From assembly GCA_918026815.1 (NCBI GenBank), contig CAKJVC010000150.1:310001-374000 (forward strand): DNA of 64,000 nucleotides, given 5' to 3'. The stretch is from Chalara sp. BL73 (Eukaryota; Ascomycota; Leotiomycetes; Helotiales). Shown here one piece after another: positions 46,499 to 57,703 of the stretch. The position numbers and the translations under genes are program-made. The first letter of the stretch is position 1, and each line of letters begins with the position of its first letter. The notes below the pieces were generated by a model. The model saw only the letters and a list, made by a program, of their open reading frames with translations, made no database searches and was not told the origin of the DNA.

Positions 46499-48688
46499 AT
46501 GCCTTTTCTGACTGTGTACCTCTTGGTGGCAGCAAGTTGGTGGAAAAGTGTTGTTGGCGACAGATTTGATCAATGCAAGATTCGCTTTGAGCGTATATTG
46601 AACGGAACTGAGATTTACGGACCATTCAATAACGAGACAATACTATCTTCCGGGGTTATATATAATGGACCCGTACAAGGCATGAAACCTGAGTTTGCAA
46701 AGACGTCAAGAGATAAATTCCTTACAGTCACAACGAATGGTATGTTGATGAGCTACTACTATCGCAGTTCTTGGTTAAGTTATCCCCGTAACAGGTTGCC
46801 GCGCCATCTGTGGAAATTCCATAGATTGGTACTGGTCATCAGACGTGGCTTTGACCTTGGGTATCATTTCCAACTGGATCTTGCCGATTCTTGCTTTGCT
46901 TGCTGCATTTCCCTTCGACTCAATCCATAAAAGCCATGGTAGATTCTGGGGGACAGTGTGTGCTTTGTTCAACTGGCTCGGCTCTCCACAACTTGCTCTG
47001 ACGACGATCCTATTTAGCATTTATCAAAATGTAATATGCTCCCAAGCAGCCACGGCAGGCGCCAGCAACAGTGTTTCTACACACGATCGTCAATCGATGG
47101 AGGCGCGAGCCCGCGAAAACGCAGACACGACTGGCGCTAGCAACAGCGATTCTGCATCTGATCTTCAGCTGATGGATGCGCAAGCCCGCAAAAACGCATA
47201 TTACGTTCTCTGCTGTATGAGCCAGTACAGACTCCAGCACAGAATGGACTTGGATTTCCTAGACACCTTGATTTATGGCTTGATCACACCCTTCCGTGAC
47301 ATGACCATTGATCAAGGGCAAAATGAAAGTTTTCTAAATTCTGCAAGACAAGAAAAGGCTCAACAGTGGACCAGAGAACTCCTGGAGGGAATGGCATCCC
47401 AACTCCGAGTGCTGCGGCGTCGGGGAGTGTACCCGGCTTTCCTTAGTATATTGCTCTTCTGTATCGCCTACGCTATCTCGCTTGTGATGGCATTTGCAAA
47501 CATCGGGGATCGAACGACAACCCACTCCCTCGCCGTTGGTATTCTGATTAGCTGGTTGCCGGTTCTGCTCCTGTTCGCCATTATCGATCGTAATCCTATC
47601 TCCGCTGAACGAAGCAGGTGAGTCTGGGCCTCCCATTGAAGCATCTGCATGCGCATTGACTAAGACGCGCATGCTCTTCAAGGACACTTTTTATTCGCTG
47701 GATATGGAATGTGGGGGCTGTAAAGGAATGGGAGAGTACAAGAGTCCCAGAACGTCCAGGAAATCCACAGAATACAGAGAGTCTAGAGAGCCCAGAGTAT
47801 CGGTTGCCGAGCCTTGATTTCGGGTCTCGCCCCCAGCATACTGATATAGAACTGCAACGGTTCCAGGACTCGACAAAACCTCACTGGTGGCCCCAAACAA
47901 ACGAGCAATGGTCGGAAGAGAATTCGGAATTCCCCTTGGGAGAGTTCGTTGGTCAGGGAAGGGAGATCGGGTTCAATGGGCTAGCAGATGCGGTCGTTCA
48001 TGGGATACGCAACGGGCCGAGGGACGATAGCCTGTTACGTGCAGAATATACTAAACAACGACTCAGATCCCGACCGCGTTCTTGGTGGCGCCTGTCACTG
48101 TTTTCCCTGTTCGTCGTTTGGTTGGAAATTTCCATGGCTTTTATGATCTCGTACAATATTCCAACCGTTGGCGTTGGCTGCAGGTCAGGATCCTATCTTA
48201 TCTATGGTGGCCTCAGCACGATCCCCTGGCTTATCAATGCACTCCCGTCGTCCGGTAATCCTGGTAATCCTGGTAAATGGAGGAAGAGAGTCAGCATGGG
48301 CTTTTGTATGCTTTCTACTCTTTGGCTTCATTTTATCCTTTTTGCCGCTGTAAGTATGGCCCATTCCATGTTCTCATTCAAACCCTGTGCTATTGTCACT
48401 AATTTGAGTGTTGAATTGCAGTTCAGCGGAATACTCAAAAACTGCTGGTGTAGAGGCGGACACCGTGGCTATCTGGACTTCGAGAATGCTCAATTCTACA
48501 GAGACAAGAATCACTTCGATGTTGCAACATATTGGAGAGTGGCTGCCGTTGTTGGCGCTCTTCCCATAATGGCTAGCTTCTTATTCGCCTGGATAGTGCT
48601 GCGTGAAATGAAGCCTCTATGGCAATTACCGGTACCGAGCAACTTGCCGGGAAGGCATCCGAGGGCGGATGCGACTTGGTTGTCTTGA
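46499..48688 (+). CDS. secreted-start multi-pass membrane protein, uncharacterised fungal family
   Basis: Four exons: 46499-46739, 46795-47617, 47683-48349 and 48422-48688, totalling 665 residues. A signal peptide (MPFLTVYLLVAASWW) is followed by an extracellular Cys-containing segment with YNGPVQGM and GCRAICGNSIDWYWSSD. After it comes a first helix (ISNWILPILALLAAFPF), the WLGSPQLALTTILFSIYQ segment and AYYVLCCMSQY. Two repeats of A-G-A-S-N-S with A-R-x-N-A lie between. Later helix pairs are near MAFANIG, SWWRLSLFSLF and WRVAAVVGALPIMASF. All introns show GTATGT/GTGAGT/GTAAGT donors. The last one (48350-48421, 72 nt) has no stop and is in frame. This architecture is common in ascomycetes and of unknown function. 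Confidence 0.8.
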
Positions 48689-49077
48689 TCTCTGCATCTC
48701 GGTGCTGTCAGACGACAAACGTCACTCCGTCTCACCATTGCTCCAGCAGGATTTCGCGAATTAAGGTTTGGGAATGTTCCTCAAACATTTGACTCATGCG
48801 ATTTGAGCTCTCGTCTTCAAGTTCTAGCTCATTGGGGAGAAGTACTTGTCGAAATGGTGTCATGTGGTTGTTAGTATATTCGTGTATGCTGCATGGGGGA
48901 AGAGAGACCCGTTCTACCCTCCAGGAGTACTCAAAGCTACGTTTCTAGCGTGTATAAAGTCCTTCGTAATAAGGCCTCGGCAATGCCTGACGGTACCTTA
49001 TTCTTTGCCATCAGGTCGGCAACGACCTTTAGGTGCTGTAGAATAGTGTTCAGTTCTAGGAATTGATCTATTGCAGC
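48689..49077. other. no gene seen
   Basis: Flank between the membrane-protein gene and the LTR4 copy. Confidence 0.5.
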
Positions 49078-49486
49078 TGTAACAAATAAGGTCGGTTAGG
49101 GACAAAACAGCCCAGGACGGCTAGGGACGGTTACAGGCTGTAAGCGAGCGGTCAGTAACGAAGGTAGCTGACAGCCAGCCGAGGCTTACGGCCACTAGAG
49201 GGGCGTATAGTCTAGACTATCGTGGGTTCCGACTGATAGAATGCTCCTCGGGGATACCGACGTCTAAGGCTCGGTGGTTCCGTAAGTCAAGGATACGGCA
49301 CTGTTGAGCGCTGTTATGGGATATAAAGAAGAGCTAGAGTTCTCTGGAGGAAGGCAAGCTTGAGTTTTCCTACCAGACTTACAAGCATACTTCTGATATC
49401 GATACGTCACTGTTGCAACTACATCGCTAGTCGCGCGTTCTTACCTGTTATATTGCAATCCCTCCTGCTGCCCTCTTTCTGTTACA
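49078..49486 (+). mobile_element. family D (LTR4) solo LTR, reference copy
   Basis: 409 bp, starts TGTAACAAATAAGGTCGG and ends GCTGCCCTCTTTCTGTTACA. Flanks GCAGC and GCAAC form a 5-bp duplication with one G/A difference. Confidence 0.85.
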
Positions 49487-49853
49487 GCAACCTGATTCGT
49501 ATTCTGCAGCACATTTCTCCATCGGCTGCTCTCGGCTTGTGCCACGCCATAATTATAGTACTCCTTAAGTTTAGCCTGTCTTTCTCTTTCCATATCCCTA
49601 GGATCTTCACTAGGCATAGTCTCTGAAGCATGGACTTTATAATAACGACAATTAATGGAGTCATCCTTTGCCTTCCGCTCACGGCTGTTCTCTATTATAT
49701 GTTTAAGAATATGGGGTAGGATCTTAATATTAACATCGAAACCCTCCTTTGTCTCCCTTTCCTTTATGTTGGCTTTAATGTAATAGATATTCTCTTCTAG
49801 CTAGGTCCTAGAGATCACGTGCACAACACATCTGGCATTCACTGCCAGATGTC
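49487..49853 (-). pseudogene. orphan coding fragment trapped between two LTRs
   Basis: On the minus strand about 137 codons read with a single TAG, possibly CAG originally. The frame contains YYIKANIKERETKEGFDV, KILPHILKHIIENSRERKA, DDSINCRYYKV, RERQAKLKEYYNYG and SSRWRNVLQNTNQV. It has no Met start and runs out at the LTR4 insertion point. The lysine/glutamate-rich helical composition looks like real protein, but no family was recognised. An ATG-started frame in this interval on another register is a shadow. Confidence 0.4.
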
Positions 49854-50113
49854 TGTAACGACGCAAGGAATCACTGGCTAGAATAGAGGCATATGGGAGT
49901 GCGTACAATAGGCTGATAGTGATTGCCTTATAGGTCTAAAGTACTAAGGATACAAAAACATGAGGAGCAACTGTAGAGAATAGGGACAGGCCTTTATATA
50001 GGCGACTCCGAGTCTCTCCCGTATTGGGTCTGAAACCCCTCATACCCTGATCATCACCCCTTGCTCCTGTATCATGACCTCCGTGCCGCGCCTTGGGCAT
50101 ACCGATTGATACA
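49854..50113 (-). mobile_element. family C (LTR3) copy
   Basis: Plus strand reads TGTAACGACGCAAGGAATC ... ATACCGATTGATACA, the reverse of the copy at 37146-37405, with few differences. No target duplication; its right end abuts a partial family B LTR. A 10-bp-stem hairpin lies just left of it (49828-49852). Confidence 0.88.
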
Positions 50114-50294
50114 GGCTCCAGTAGGCTCCAGTAGGCAACAGTAGGCATCAGCGTGATGCCTACTGTGAGTATCACACCTCTATAAGTAGAGGGATCCTCT
50201 CCTGTAGTTTAGGTTCTATAACCTTCAGCAATTGATACTTGTTTGCCCTATACTCTCTGAAGGCCACGTGACTACTTCTTCTTCTATTTGAACA
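50114..50294 (-). mobile_element. family B (LTR2), truncated
   Basis: Reads from the GGCTCCAGTAGG interior to the terminal TTCTATTTGAACA. About 30 bp of the outer end is replaced by the family C LTR. Confidence 0.8.
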
Positions 50295-50447
50295 AGTATG
50301 CTAAGTTGACCACAGTCAACTTGGGGAAGGGAAGCTTGTGCTGTACGCAAGGTCTGCCCAATTGCAGTGGTTCAGGGAGAATGGATTGACTTGATTATTC
50401 AGCACCTACGGAGGTTGCTCAGTAAAAGAGGCGCAACCCTTTCACTG

Positions 50448-50620
50448 TGTCACGTCCAGTCTCCCAAGCACACGTGACCTATATTAGCCGAGCTCTCGGA
50501 GCGCCTCGTGTATATATAGCTTGCTCTCCTCGAGCTCCTTCTTCCTTCCTCAGCTATAGATTCTCGTATAGCACCACCGTTGCCCTCTGTATCTGTAGAT
50601 CTACAGCGCGTGTCGTGACA
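50448..50620 (+). mobile_element. family E (LTR5) copy
   Basis: TGTCACGTCCAGTCTCCC ... TATATATAGCTTGCTCTCC ... CGCGTGTCGTGACA, 173 bp. No target duplication (CACTG versus GTCGA). Confidence 0.75.
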
Positions 50621-51308
50621 GTCGATCGCTAATCACGCCACTAATCGCCGCTTCGGCTGTTCTCTTTTGCTTAATCGCGACTATTAAAGTCTTTTCAAAA
50701 TTCGGAGCACTTAAAGAAAGTTTCTATAACAAAATAATATAGATCTAAATTTTAAAAACACTCAGAAAGAAAAACAATGCAGTCCGAGAGTTACGTCGGT
50801 GCGAGGAGAGGGTAAACGCCACATGTTTTCGCTTCGGGATTTGGTTCTTAGTAATCTGCATTAGCCTTGTTATAATATACTGTATTCAAGCTGGGGCTCG
50901 CTATATTTTACTTAGCCACCATTCTCAGGCCTGGTCATGTGTATGGCGTATGTCACGCGTGTAGCGTAAGAGCGGCAGGCGGCAGCACGCTAGTGCCTGA
51001 GCGCTGGTGCCTGGGCTCTGGTGCCTGGGCTCTGGTGCCTGAGCGCTGGAGAGCCGTCTCTCGTCTCTCGTCTCTCGTCCCCTTCCACACCACCATCGCG
51101 ACGGTAGGATAATATGGACAGAGCCAATCAAGTACTGGCGCAGGGGTGCCTCCTAGCGTGCCTAAATCATATCGCTGAACTCGCCAAACTCGCCGAACTC
51201 TTCTCCGAGCTCAACAAATAATCTGCATGGCCTTACCTTCAACTTGCTCTAAATTCAACAGTTTGTTTCTACTCTTAACAGCAATCCTTACGACTCTACG
51301 CTTTAACC
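50621..51308. other. upstream region of HET gene with short tandem repeats
   Basis: No gene. It contains a 14-bp tandem repeat at 50993-51048 and a 7-bp GTCTCTC repeat at 51056-51077, about 230 bp before the start codon of the HET gene. Confidence 0.55.
50993..51048 (+). repeat. 14-bp tandem repeat, four copies
   Basis: Units GTGCCTGAGCGCTG, GTGCCTGGGCTCTG, GTGCCTGGGCTCTG and GTGCCTGAGCGCTG, i.e. an A-B-B-A arrangement. Three GTCTCTC units follow at 51056-51077. Confidence 0.85.
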
Positions 51309-53581
51309 ATGTCAATGGGTATCATATACGATGAGCGGAATAGGAAAAAGACTTTGACGAGGCTTTATAAGAATGAGGTCGTTCAACACTGTTCCGTCTG
51401 CGCTAATCTACGTCTACCTATGGATACTCCTGCACAAGGTTTAGATAACCGTTTGGAAGACATCCTAGAGGCTGCGCAGCGAGGCTGCTCGTTTTGTGCA
51501 TTAGTCTCTCGGTCTTCCCGTCGTCATCAACGAGTGTTCAACTCCATACCCTGGAACCAGGTGAAGCGTACAATACTCGTAGCCACTCCAGGCAAAGTTA
51601 TACAAACTGAGTATAACATGCAGTCTTCACCGCGGAATTTACCTTTGAAATGTGCACATCTCGATTCCGTCGCTCCAATAGGTCTGTGACCCTTACACAC
51701 TGATATGATCAAGACTAAAAGCGGCAGATATCGAAAGTTGGCTAAAATCGTCATATCGACCCGGATTAAACACAGACTCCGATGCTTGCCAGAAACTTGT
51801 TAAAGATTGGATGCTGGATTGCCTCGACACTCATATCGAATGCAAGAGCTCTTCACCAGACTCGAATTATACTCCGAAGCGGCTTCTAGATCTCCGGCCT
51901 AACAAAGCTGGCCCGGATCACTTTACACTTGTCGAGTTGAAAGATGGGCAAAGTCAATGTGAATACGCTTGTCTCAGCTACTGCTGGGGCAATGTCCAAC
52001 CACTTAAGTTGGTTAAGGATAATCAATTACAGCTCAGAGCCGGACTTCCTCGGTCGGAGCTGCCTCAGACATTCAGAGATGCTGTTTGGATCTGCGATTG
52101 GGTGAATATTCGCTATCTCTGGATCGACTCGTTGTGCATTCTACAAGATTCTGATGAAGATTGGTTCCACGAAGCTTCTCAGATGCGACACATCTATCGT
52201 AATTCCTTCCTGACGATTGGCGCAGCTTCGGCCGCTAATAGCACCAGTGGACTCTTTCGCGCCAGAGATCCCCTCATTAACACTATCCCATATTCGACAC
52301 AATCAACTGAAGATGGAAGCGAGGAGTCTCCTGAATTGCGAGCCATAGTTGATCCGTGGCTTTGGGAAGAGGAAGTCGAGCTTTCCGCGTTGAATTGCAG
52401 AGCGTGGGTGCTTCAGGTAATTGTTCCTTGACTCGGCTGGCATTGTTGATTATAACAAACACTAGGAGCGTCTTTTATCTCGAAGAATACTATATTGTGG
52501 ATCCGACCAGTTGCTTTGGCAGTGTCGACGACGTTTAGCATGCGAGACGTTTCCCGACAGCCTGCCACCGATCTACTTCTCGCGTTATGGAATGACTACT
52601 CCTGGACAAGCGATTCCGTCACTTACAAAAAACACCCAGTCGCATGGAGGACATTATTATAATCTCTTAGAGACCTGGGGTCAAATCTGCGAGACGTACT
52701 CGAAATCCCAACTTACCTATTCGAAAGACAGGCTTCCCGCCTTTGCAGGTATCGCCGAGGACTTCTCAACTTCTACAAGGGAAGTATATGTCGGAGGATT
52801 GTGGCTGAAATCGATCGAACAACAACTACTTTGGATGACCTTGGACAATTTTAATTCATCGAGAAACGAGCCTCTGCGTGCACCAACCTGGTCCTGGCTT
52901 TCAATCGACGGCGCGATAGAGTGGACAAGGCGTATTGAATGTAGGTATAAGATGTCGAAGCTGATATCACTGGAAGGACAGCCTCAAACGGCTGAAGTTT
53001 ACTTCGGATCATACACCAAGTATGAATTATTGCTTGATGCCACAATCATTCAAGGCACCCTTGAAGGTCTTAGCGATGACGAGGTTGAATCTATTCCCAA
53101 GGAGCCTCATATGACAACTAGCAAGCGGGCAAAGCATGATATGCCTCAGCGGCTGCGTTTCACATCATTCGATAAATCATTCTCAGTAGTCGATGAGCAA
53201 GGCATCTGGTTCTACTTCGATGAAGCGTTTGTCCTCAGCGGATGTGCCAAATGCTATTTGATGTGCCTTTTGTTACAGCCCTCGCACTCCTCATACATGT
53301 GGTGGCTGCATGGACTTGTGCTTGTAGATACCGATACCACAGGACAGCTGGCAAATCCTCCAAGATTGGAAAGGATTGGGGTGTTTACAGCAAAGCAATC
53401 ATCGGCGTGTATCATCGCGAGACACAAAACTTGTAGAGCCGGGGGATGTGATCTGCAGGCGATGAAGACGCAAGACAGAGACACGCGGAATGCAAATTGC
53501 AGTGAGACCGAAACACTGTTTGTCAGCGCATGTCGTAGCTTCCTGGAAGACGCTGCGACAACAGAGATTGTGTTGGTTTGA
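51309..53581 (+). CDS. HET-domain protein with N-terminal Cys motifs
   Basis: Exons 51309-51681, 51728-52416 and 52466-53581; the two introns are 46 and 49 nt. They encode 725 residues. The N-terminus has CSVCANL and GCSFCALV, two CxxC pairs that could bind zinc and are typical of this HET subclass. The HET domain includes YACLSYCWG, LPQTFRDAVWICDWVNIRYL, WIDSLCILQDSDEDW, and the block MRHIYRNSFLTIGAASA followed by GLFRARDP. Later blocks WVLQERLLSRRILYCG, YSKDRLPAFAGIAEDF, GLWLKSIEQQLLW and APTWSWLSIDGAI follow the standard HET-protein order. The frame is intact. It is expected to act in non-self-triggered cell death. Confidence 0.92.
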
Positions 53582-54006
53582 GATCTATAGGCTTGTGATT
53601 GCAAAGTCAACCTCTCAAGGCAGGCCTGGTTGTATTTCAGCACGTAAGTTCTTTTAAGTAAGGGAAGATTTTCCCTTTAGAGGAAAGAAGCGCCACCATC
53701 ACTTGCTGACTTCGAGATAGTTCTTGGTCGAAGTTAATGCGCCGTCGATTGCGTCTCAGGGTTCTTCGACATGTCGCTCCTCGAACCCAGCTTCATGATG
53801 CTTCCGATTGTCTATACTCTTTTTGTTCGATGCTCTATTCTACTATTGTTCGATATTTTTCGTTTTTGGAGTTCGCATGGACTTGAACTTAACAGAGCCA
53901 CTCAGATTGACTTGCCTGGCCAAGAGCGTTACCTGTTTTGTGCTCTTGTCCAAGCCATGCAGCGGAGTCATTTTGTCTTAGTCTTTACAAAGCGCCAATA
54001 GGCTGC
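53582..54006. other. no gene seen
   Basis: An open frame at 53771-54001 has no family features and ends at the LTR boundary. Confidence 0.45.
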
Positions 54007-54262
54007 TGTCATGGCCCTGGCCTTTTCTGGCTTGGAGCTTGGCACCGGACACCCCAGAGCTCGGATGGAGCACAGCACCGGATACCGCAAAGCTCGCCTA
54101 TCCTGGCCTCCGGCTAGTTCCTGTATATAGAGCACTGCTTTCCTTCCCTTCTTCTGTCTGTAGTTTGTTCTCTTAGTTATGACAATTGATAGTTCCTTAC
54201 ACCTCTGAGTCCTTCTACCTAGATCTACGAATCGTGATCCCTATTCAGCCTGAGTTGTCACA
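54007..54262 (-). mobile_element. family A (LTR1) solo LTR
   Basis: Plus strand TGTCATGGCCCTGGCC ... CTGTATATAGAGCACTGC ... CCTGAGTTGTCACA. No target duplication found. Confidence 0.85.
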
Positions 54263-54895
54263 TCTTTCAGAATTTTGTGCCTTGACGAAGGACTTGTTTA
54301 GAGCCCAAGATGCGCTTTAGTGTGTGGAAAGCTGGAAATATGTTGTTACGCTTCGCCCAAAGCGGCGTTAGCAGGTGGAACCTCGAGCCTATTGTATAAA
54401 TTGAGCTTATTCTGGCAAGTAAGCTTCGTTCATTTATTAACAATATCCACTTAACAAAAGCCTTTTCTTTTGTAAATAAAATCTTAGTGTTTACGACCCG
54501 TAAACCTTTTTTTGCGCGTCCTTCTTGAACGTGATATTGAAAAGTCGAATATAGGATATCGTACGCGCTGCAACTTCCCGTAAACTTGTGAAATGGCTAT
54601 CATGATGAGCCTAAAGTGCTAGAGTAATTCGCCCCTCTTTACTAGCTGATTAATGAGCCATTGGTGGAGATGTGTAGAATCTAAAGGAATGAAAACGCGT
54701 CGATTTTGGTGAGGTGTGATCAAGTTGCTTATAAGGCACGCTAACTCGGTTTACGCAGGACGTAAGCAGAACAACACAACTTCTGTTTATTTTCGTGAAT
54801 ACAAGCGCGTTTGGGTGCGTACCACATTTGGGGCCACCTCTGAGTCACTATTATAATCATGACCTTGGGAAATTTGCCAAGTCGTAGACGCTTTG
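54263..54895. other. 633-bp interval between inverted LTR1 copies
   Basis: No open frame or element structure. The flanking LTRs are in opposite orientation, so this is not a retrotransposon interior. Confidence 0.5.
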
Positions 54896-55184
54896 TGTGA
54901 CAACTCAAGCTGAATAGGGATCTCGATCCGTAGATCTAGGTAGAAGGACTCAGAGGTGTAAGGAACTATCAATTGTCATAACTAAGAGAACAAGCTACGG
55001 ACAGAAGAAGGGAAAGAAAGCAGTGCTCTATATACAGGAACTAGCCGGAGGCCAGGATAGGCGAGCTTTGCGGTGTCCGGTGCTGTGCTCCATCCGAGCT
55101 CTGGGGTGTCCGGTGCTGTGCTCTGTCCGGGCTCTGGGGCATCTGGTACCAAGCTCCAAGCCAGAGAAGGCCAGGGCCGTGACA
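54896..55184 (+). mobile_element. family A (LTR1) long form
   Basis: TGTGACAACTCAAGCTG ... GGCCAGGGCCGTGACA, 289 bp. Longer than the 220-240 bp forms because the GTGTCCGGTGCTGTGCTC segment near the 3' end is duplicated. Confidence 0.85.
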
Positions 55185-55366
55185 CCTACGCTTTCGAACA
55201 GTTGTAGCATATCGAGATTCCAACAAAGCATGTTCAGCCGAAAACGGAGCTTAGTAATGTAGTTAACGGCCGAGAAAGCCCGAAAAGTCTGTAAAGCGTT
55301 ACGTGCAATATAAGATGCATATACTGCCGTATATAATAAACTTAGCCTTTACGGATTTAGACTATC

Positions 55367-55973
55367 TGTTCAAATAGAGGGAAGTAGTCACGGAGCTTTC
55401 AGAGAGTATAGGGTAAACGAGTGTCAATTTGTAACAGCCAGAGCCGGTTAGAGACGGATCTCATAACCTTATGAGCGGACGGGCCGTAAGCGGCATGCTC
55501 CGCCCATGAGCAGCCACAGGCATACAGCTACAGCAGCCATAGGCATACAGCTACAGCAGCCACAGGCATACAACTACAGCAGCCATAGGCATACAGCTAC
55601 GACAGGCATACAGCTACAGCAGCTACAGGCGGACAGCTACAGCACAGCTGGAAGGATATAAGAAACAGCTAGAGCTTTCAGGAGGAAAGCAAGCTTGAGT
55701 TTATCTGCTAGACGGACAAACATACTCTTGATATCAATACATCACTATTTCTATTCTATTGCAGTCACGTGTCTTACCTGTTATATTGCAATCCCTCCTG
55801 TTGCCCTCTTTTTGTTACACAATTGCTGAAAGTTATAGAACCTAAGCTACAGGAGAGGATCCCTCTACTTATAGAGGTGTGATACTCACAGTAGGCATCA
55901 CGCTGATGCCTACTGAAGCCTACTGGAGCCTACAATAGGCTAGGTATGGCCCTTAGATCTAACCTGTTCAACA
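55367..55973 (+). mobile_element. family B (LTR2) solo LTR carrying nested family D LTR
   Basis: Starts TGTTCAAATAGAGGGAAG and ends AACCTGTTCAACA. Exact 5-bp target duplication CTATC at 55362-55366 and 55974-55978. Without the insert it is 212 bp. Confidence 0.94.
55430..55819 (+). mobile_element. family D (LTR4) solo LTR nested in family B
   Basis: 390 bp, TGTAACAGCCAGAGCCGG ... CCCTCTTTTTGTTACA. Exact 5-bp target duplication CAATT at 55425-55429 and 55820-55824. It includes a tandem array of about 23 bp units (AGCCATAGGCATACAGCTAC-like) at roughly 55510-55640. Confidence 0.94.
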
Positions 55974-57703
55974 CTATCGTTGTTTAAACTAGCTGCAAAA
56001 TGTATTTTTTAGTTACTCGGATTCTAGGCTTTCAACCTGCCGACAGTATTATTTCGTGTCTACTTCTTACACATTTGTAGTGGGCAGATTTCCATAGCGA
56101 TGTCAGTGGCTTTCTTGGCGGAAACGTAACGTTCTGTAGAATTGATGAGTAATATTCCACCGCCAGAGCCCTCTTAGTTCGGTATCACGTGTGTACCCAC
56201 ACTGGGTTCTGACTTTAGTAAGAAAGTAAGCTTTCTAATCATCCAGAAGGGCTTTCTGGTGGGCAATCCGAGACCTAAGTATCCTGATAAATAAGTTATA
56301 GTATCACATGCAATGCCAACCGTACTAATAAACAGCCCCAAGCTAGGTGCATATTACACAACTCATCACAGATCCCCCGTTCCTACCAATTTCAATTTTC
56401 ACCACTCCCAAACTGGGACTATGGCCAGTCTCCTACCTACAATAAACGCCGATGCCGAGTTTATTCTCGACCTACCTTTGTATAGAACGGAGAAGCAGTA
56501 CTACTTTGCTAGGCTCAGTTGTAAAATTGGATTTTGGGTGTGGTTGTATGGTTATAAAATCCTGCACGTTCTCTGGCTAAGTGAATGAGGTCTAAAATGC
56601 AGTATCGCTTCACCTGCCATATCACATGCCATGGTCTAAATCCCCTTAGTACTAACACCTACAAATATCTGGCAATAGGCCCTCACTAGAACAAAAGAAT
56701 CAAGGACCCATAATCATACCAGCAAGAGCGTAGTTACAACTACTACGCATTTTGCTACGTGATAGGTATCCGACAGAGACAATGTCTCAAGGAAAACGTC
56801 TTCGGAGCCTCTCTAGTGATTAGGACATAAATTTGCAACATTAATCAGTCCACTATCCCGAGCAAGTTTTAAGTCGAGCCTTTGCCAGTAGAGATTATAT
56901 ATTCGATTTTACCCAGGCACAGAAACGGTCTAACATCCCTCCCTAGATCGCTGGACACACGCTGTGACCGGACAAGTTCATCATTTGAGCGCAGCAAGTC
57001 TTGCCTCGCGACTCTATCAAGTCATAGACCTGCATCAATATTCTTTACCTATTTATCTTCACCGCATTACTCTGAAATGAGAAAATTACCGTGGTATTTG
57101 CCATGCTATTGAATCATTCCGCCAACGACGGTCAGAGAGCTATTCCAGCGAAATCCTTGCTCTATCGCGATTATCGGCCTGCTTCTAAATTCTAAAGTCA
57201 TAATATGAAGGTTTCAACAGGAAAGGATATTGCTGCGGGTTTCGAAGACAAGATTCTATCGGAATTAAGCATTCCGAGATTGACTGAGCAAAGGAAGGAT
57301 ATGTTGGCATTACAGGTCTTGGCATACCGTTTTAGGGAGAATAGTGTGCTTAAGTTACATTATATTATACCGACTTGGGAATTCTATCAATACTATACCA
57401 AATTCAGGGCAGCGGTGGCGCACCTGATCTTTCAGCAACGGTCTGTCTATGCGCTTCGCTGCAAATCACAAATTGCGCGTGGTTGGCAGGTTCTATAGAA
57501 TGGACGAATTCCGCGTAAAGAAGTTTGACGCAGAATAATGATCTAACCAAACGAGCTTAAGTTGGTACATTCGGTACATTTGGTTGTTGGCCTTTTGCAT
57601 GTAAAGCCGTCTCTCATGCTCAGGGCACTAGCATTTTTCGATGTGTTAATATCTTGTTGGTCTTAGCAGCGGTGCATATCATAATAACGAACTTAGATGA
57701 AGC
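55974..57703. other. gene-poor stretch
   Basis: Open frames at 56313-56588 and 57205-57498 have no recognised family; the second could be a small gene but nothing supports it beyond being open. It contains the inverted dispersed repeat at 56718-56777. Confidence 0.4.
56718..56777 (-). repeat. dispersed ~60 bp repeat, copy 2 (inverted)
   Basis: The reverse complement matches 43814-43873: CACGTAGCAAAATGCGTAG then ACTACGCTCTTGCTGGT, with a handful of mostly C/T and G/A differences. Confidence 0.5.

Noticed and set aside
49078..50113. One retroelement spanning LTR4 to LTR3
   Set aside because: The two LTRs belong to different families and each has its own ends; the interval is best read as trapped host or unrelated sequence.
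54007..55184. A complete retrotransposon between the two family A LTRs
   Set aside because: The LTRs are inverted relative to each other and the 633-bp interval has no coding content.
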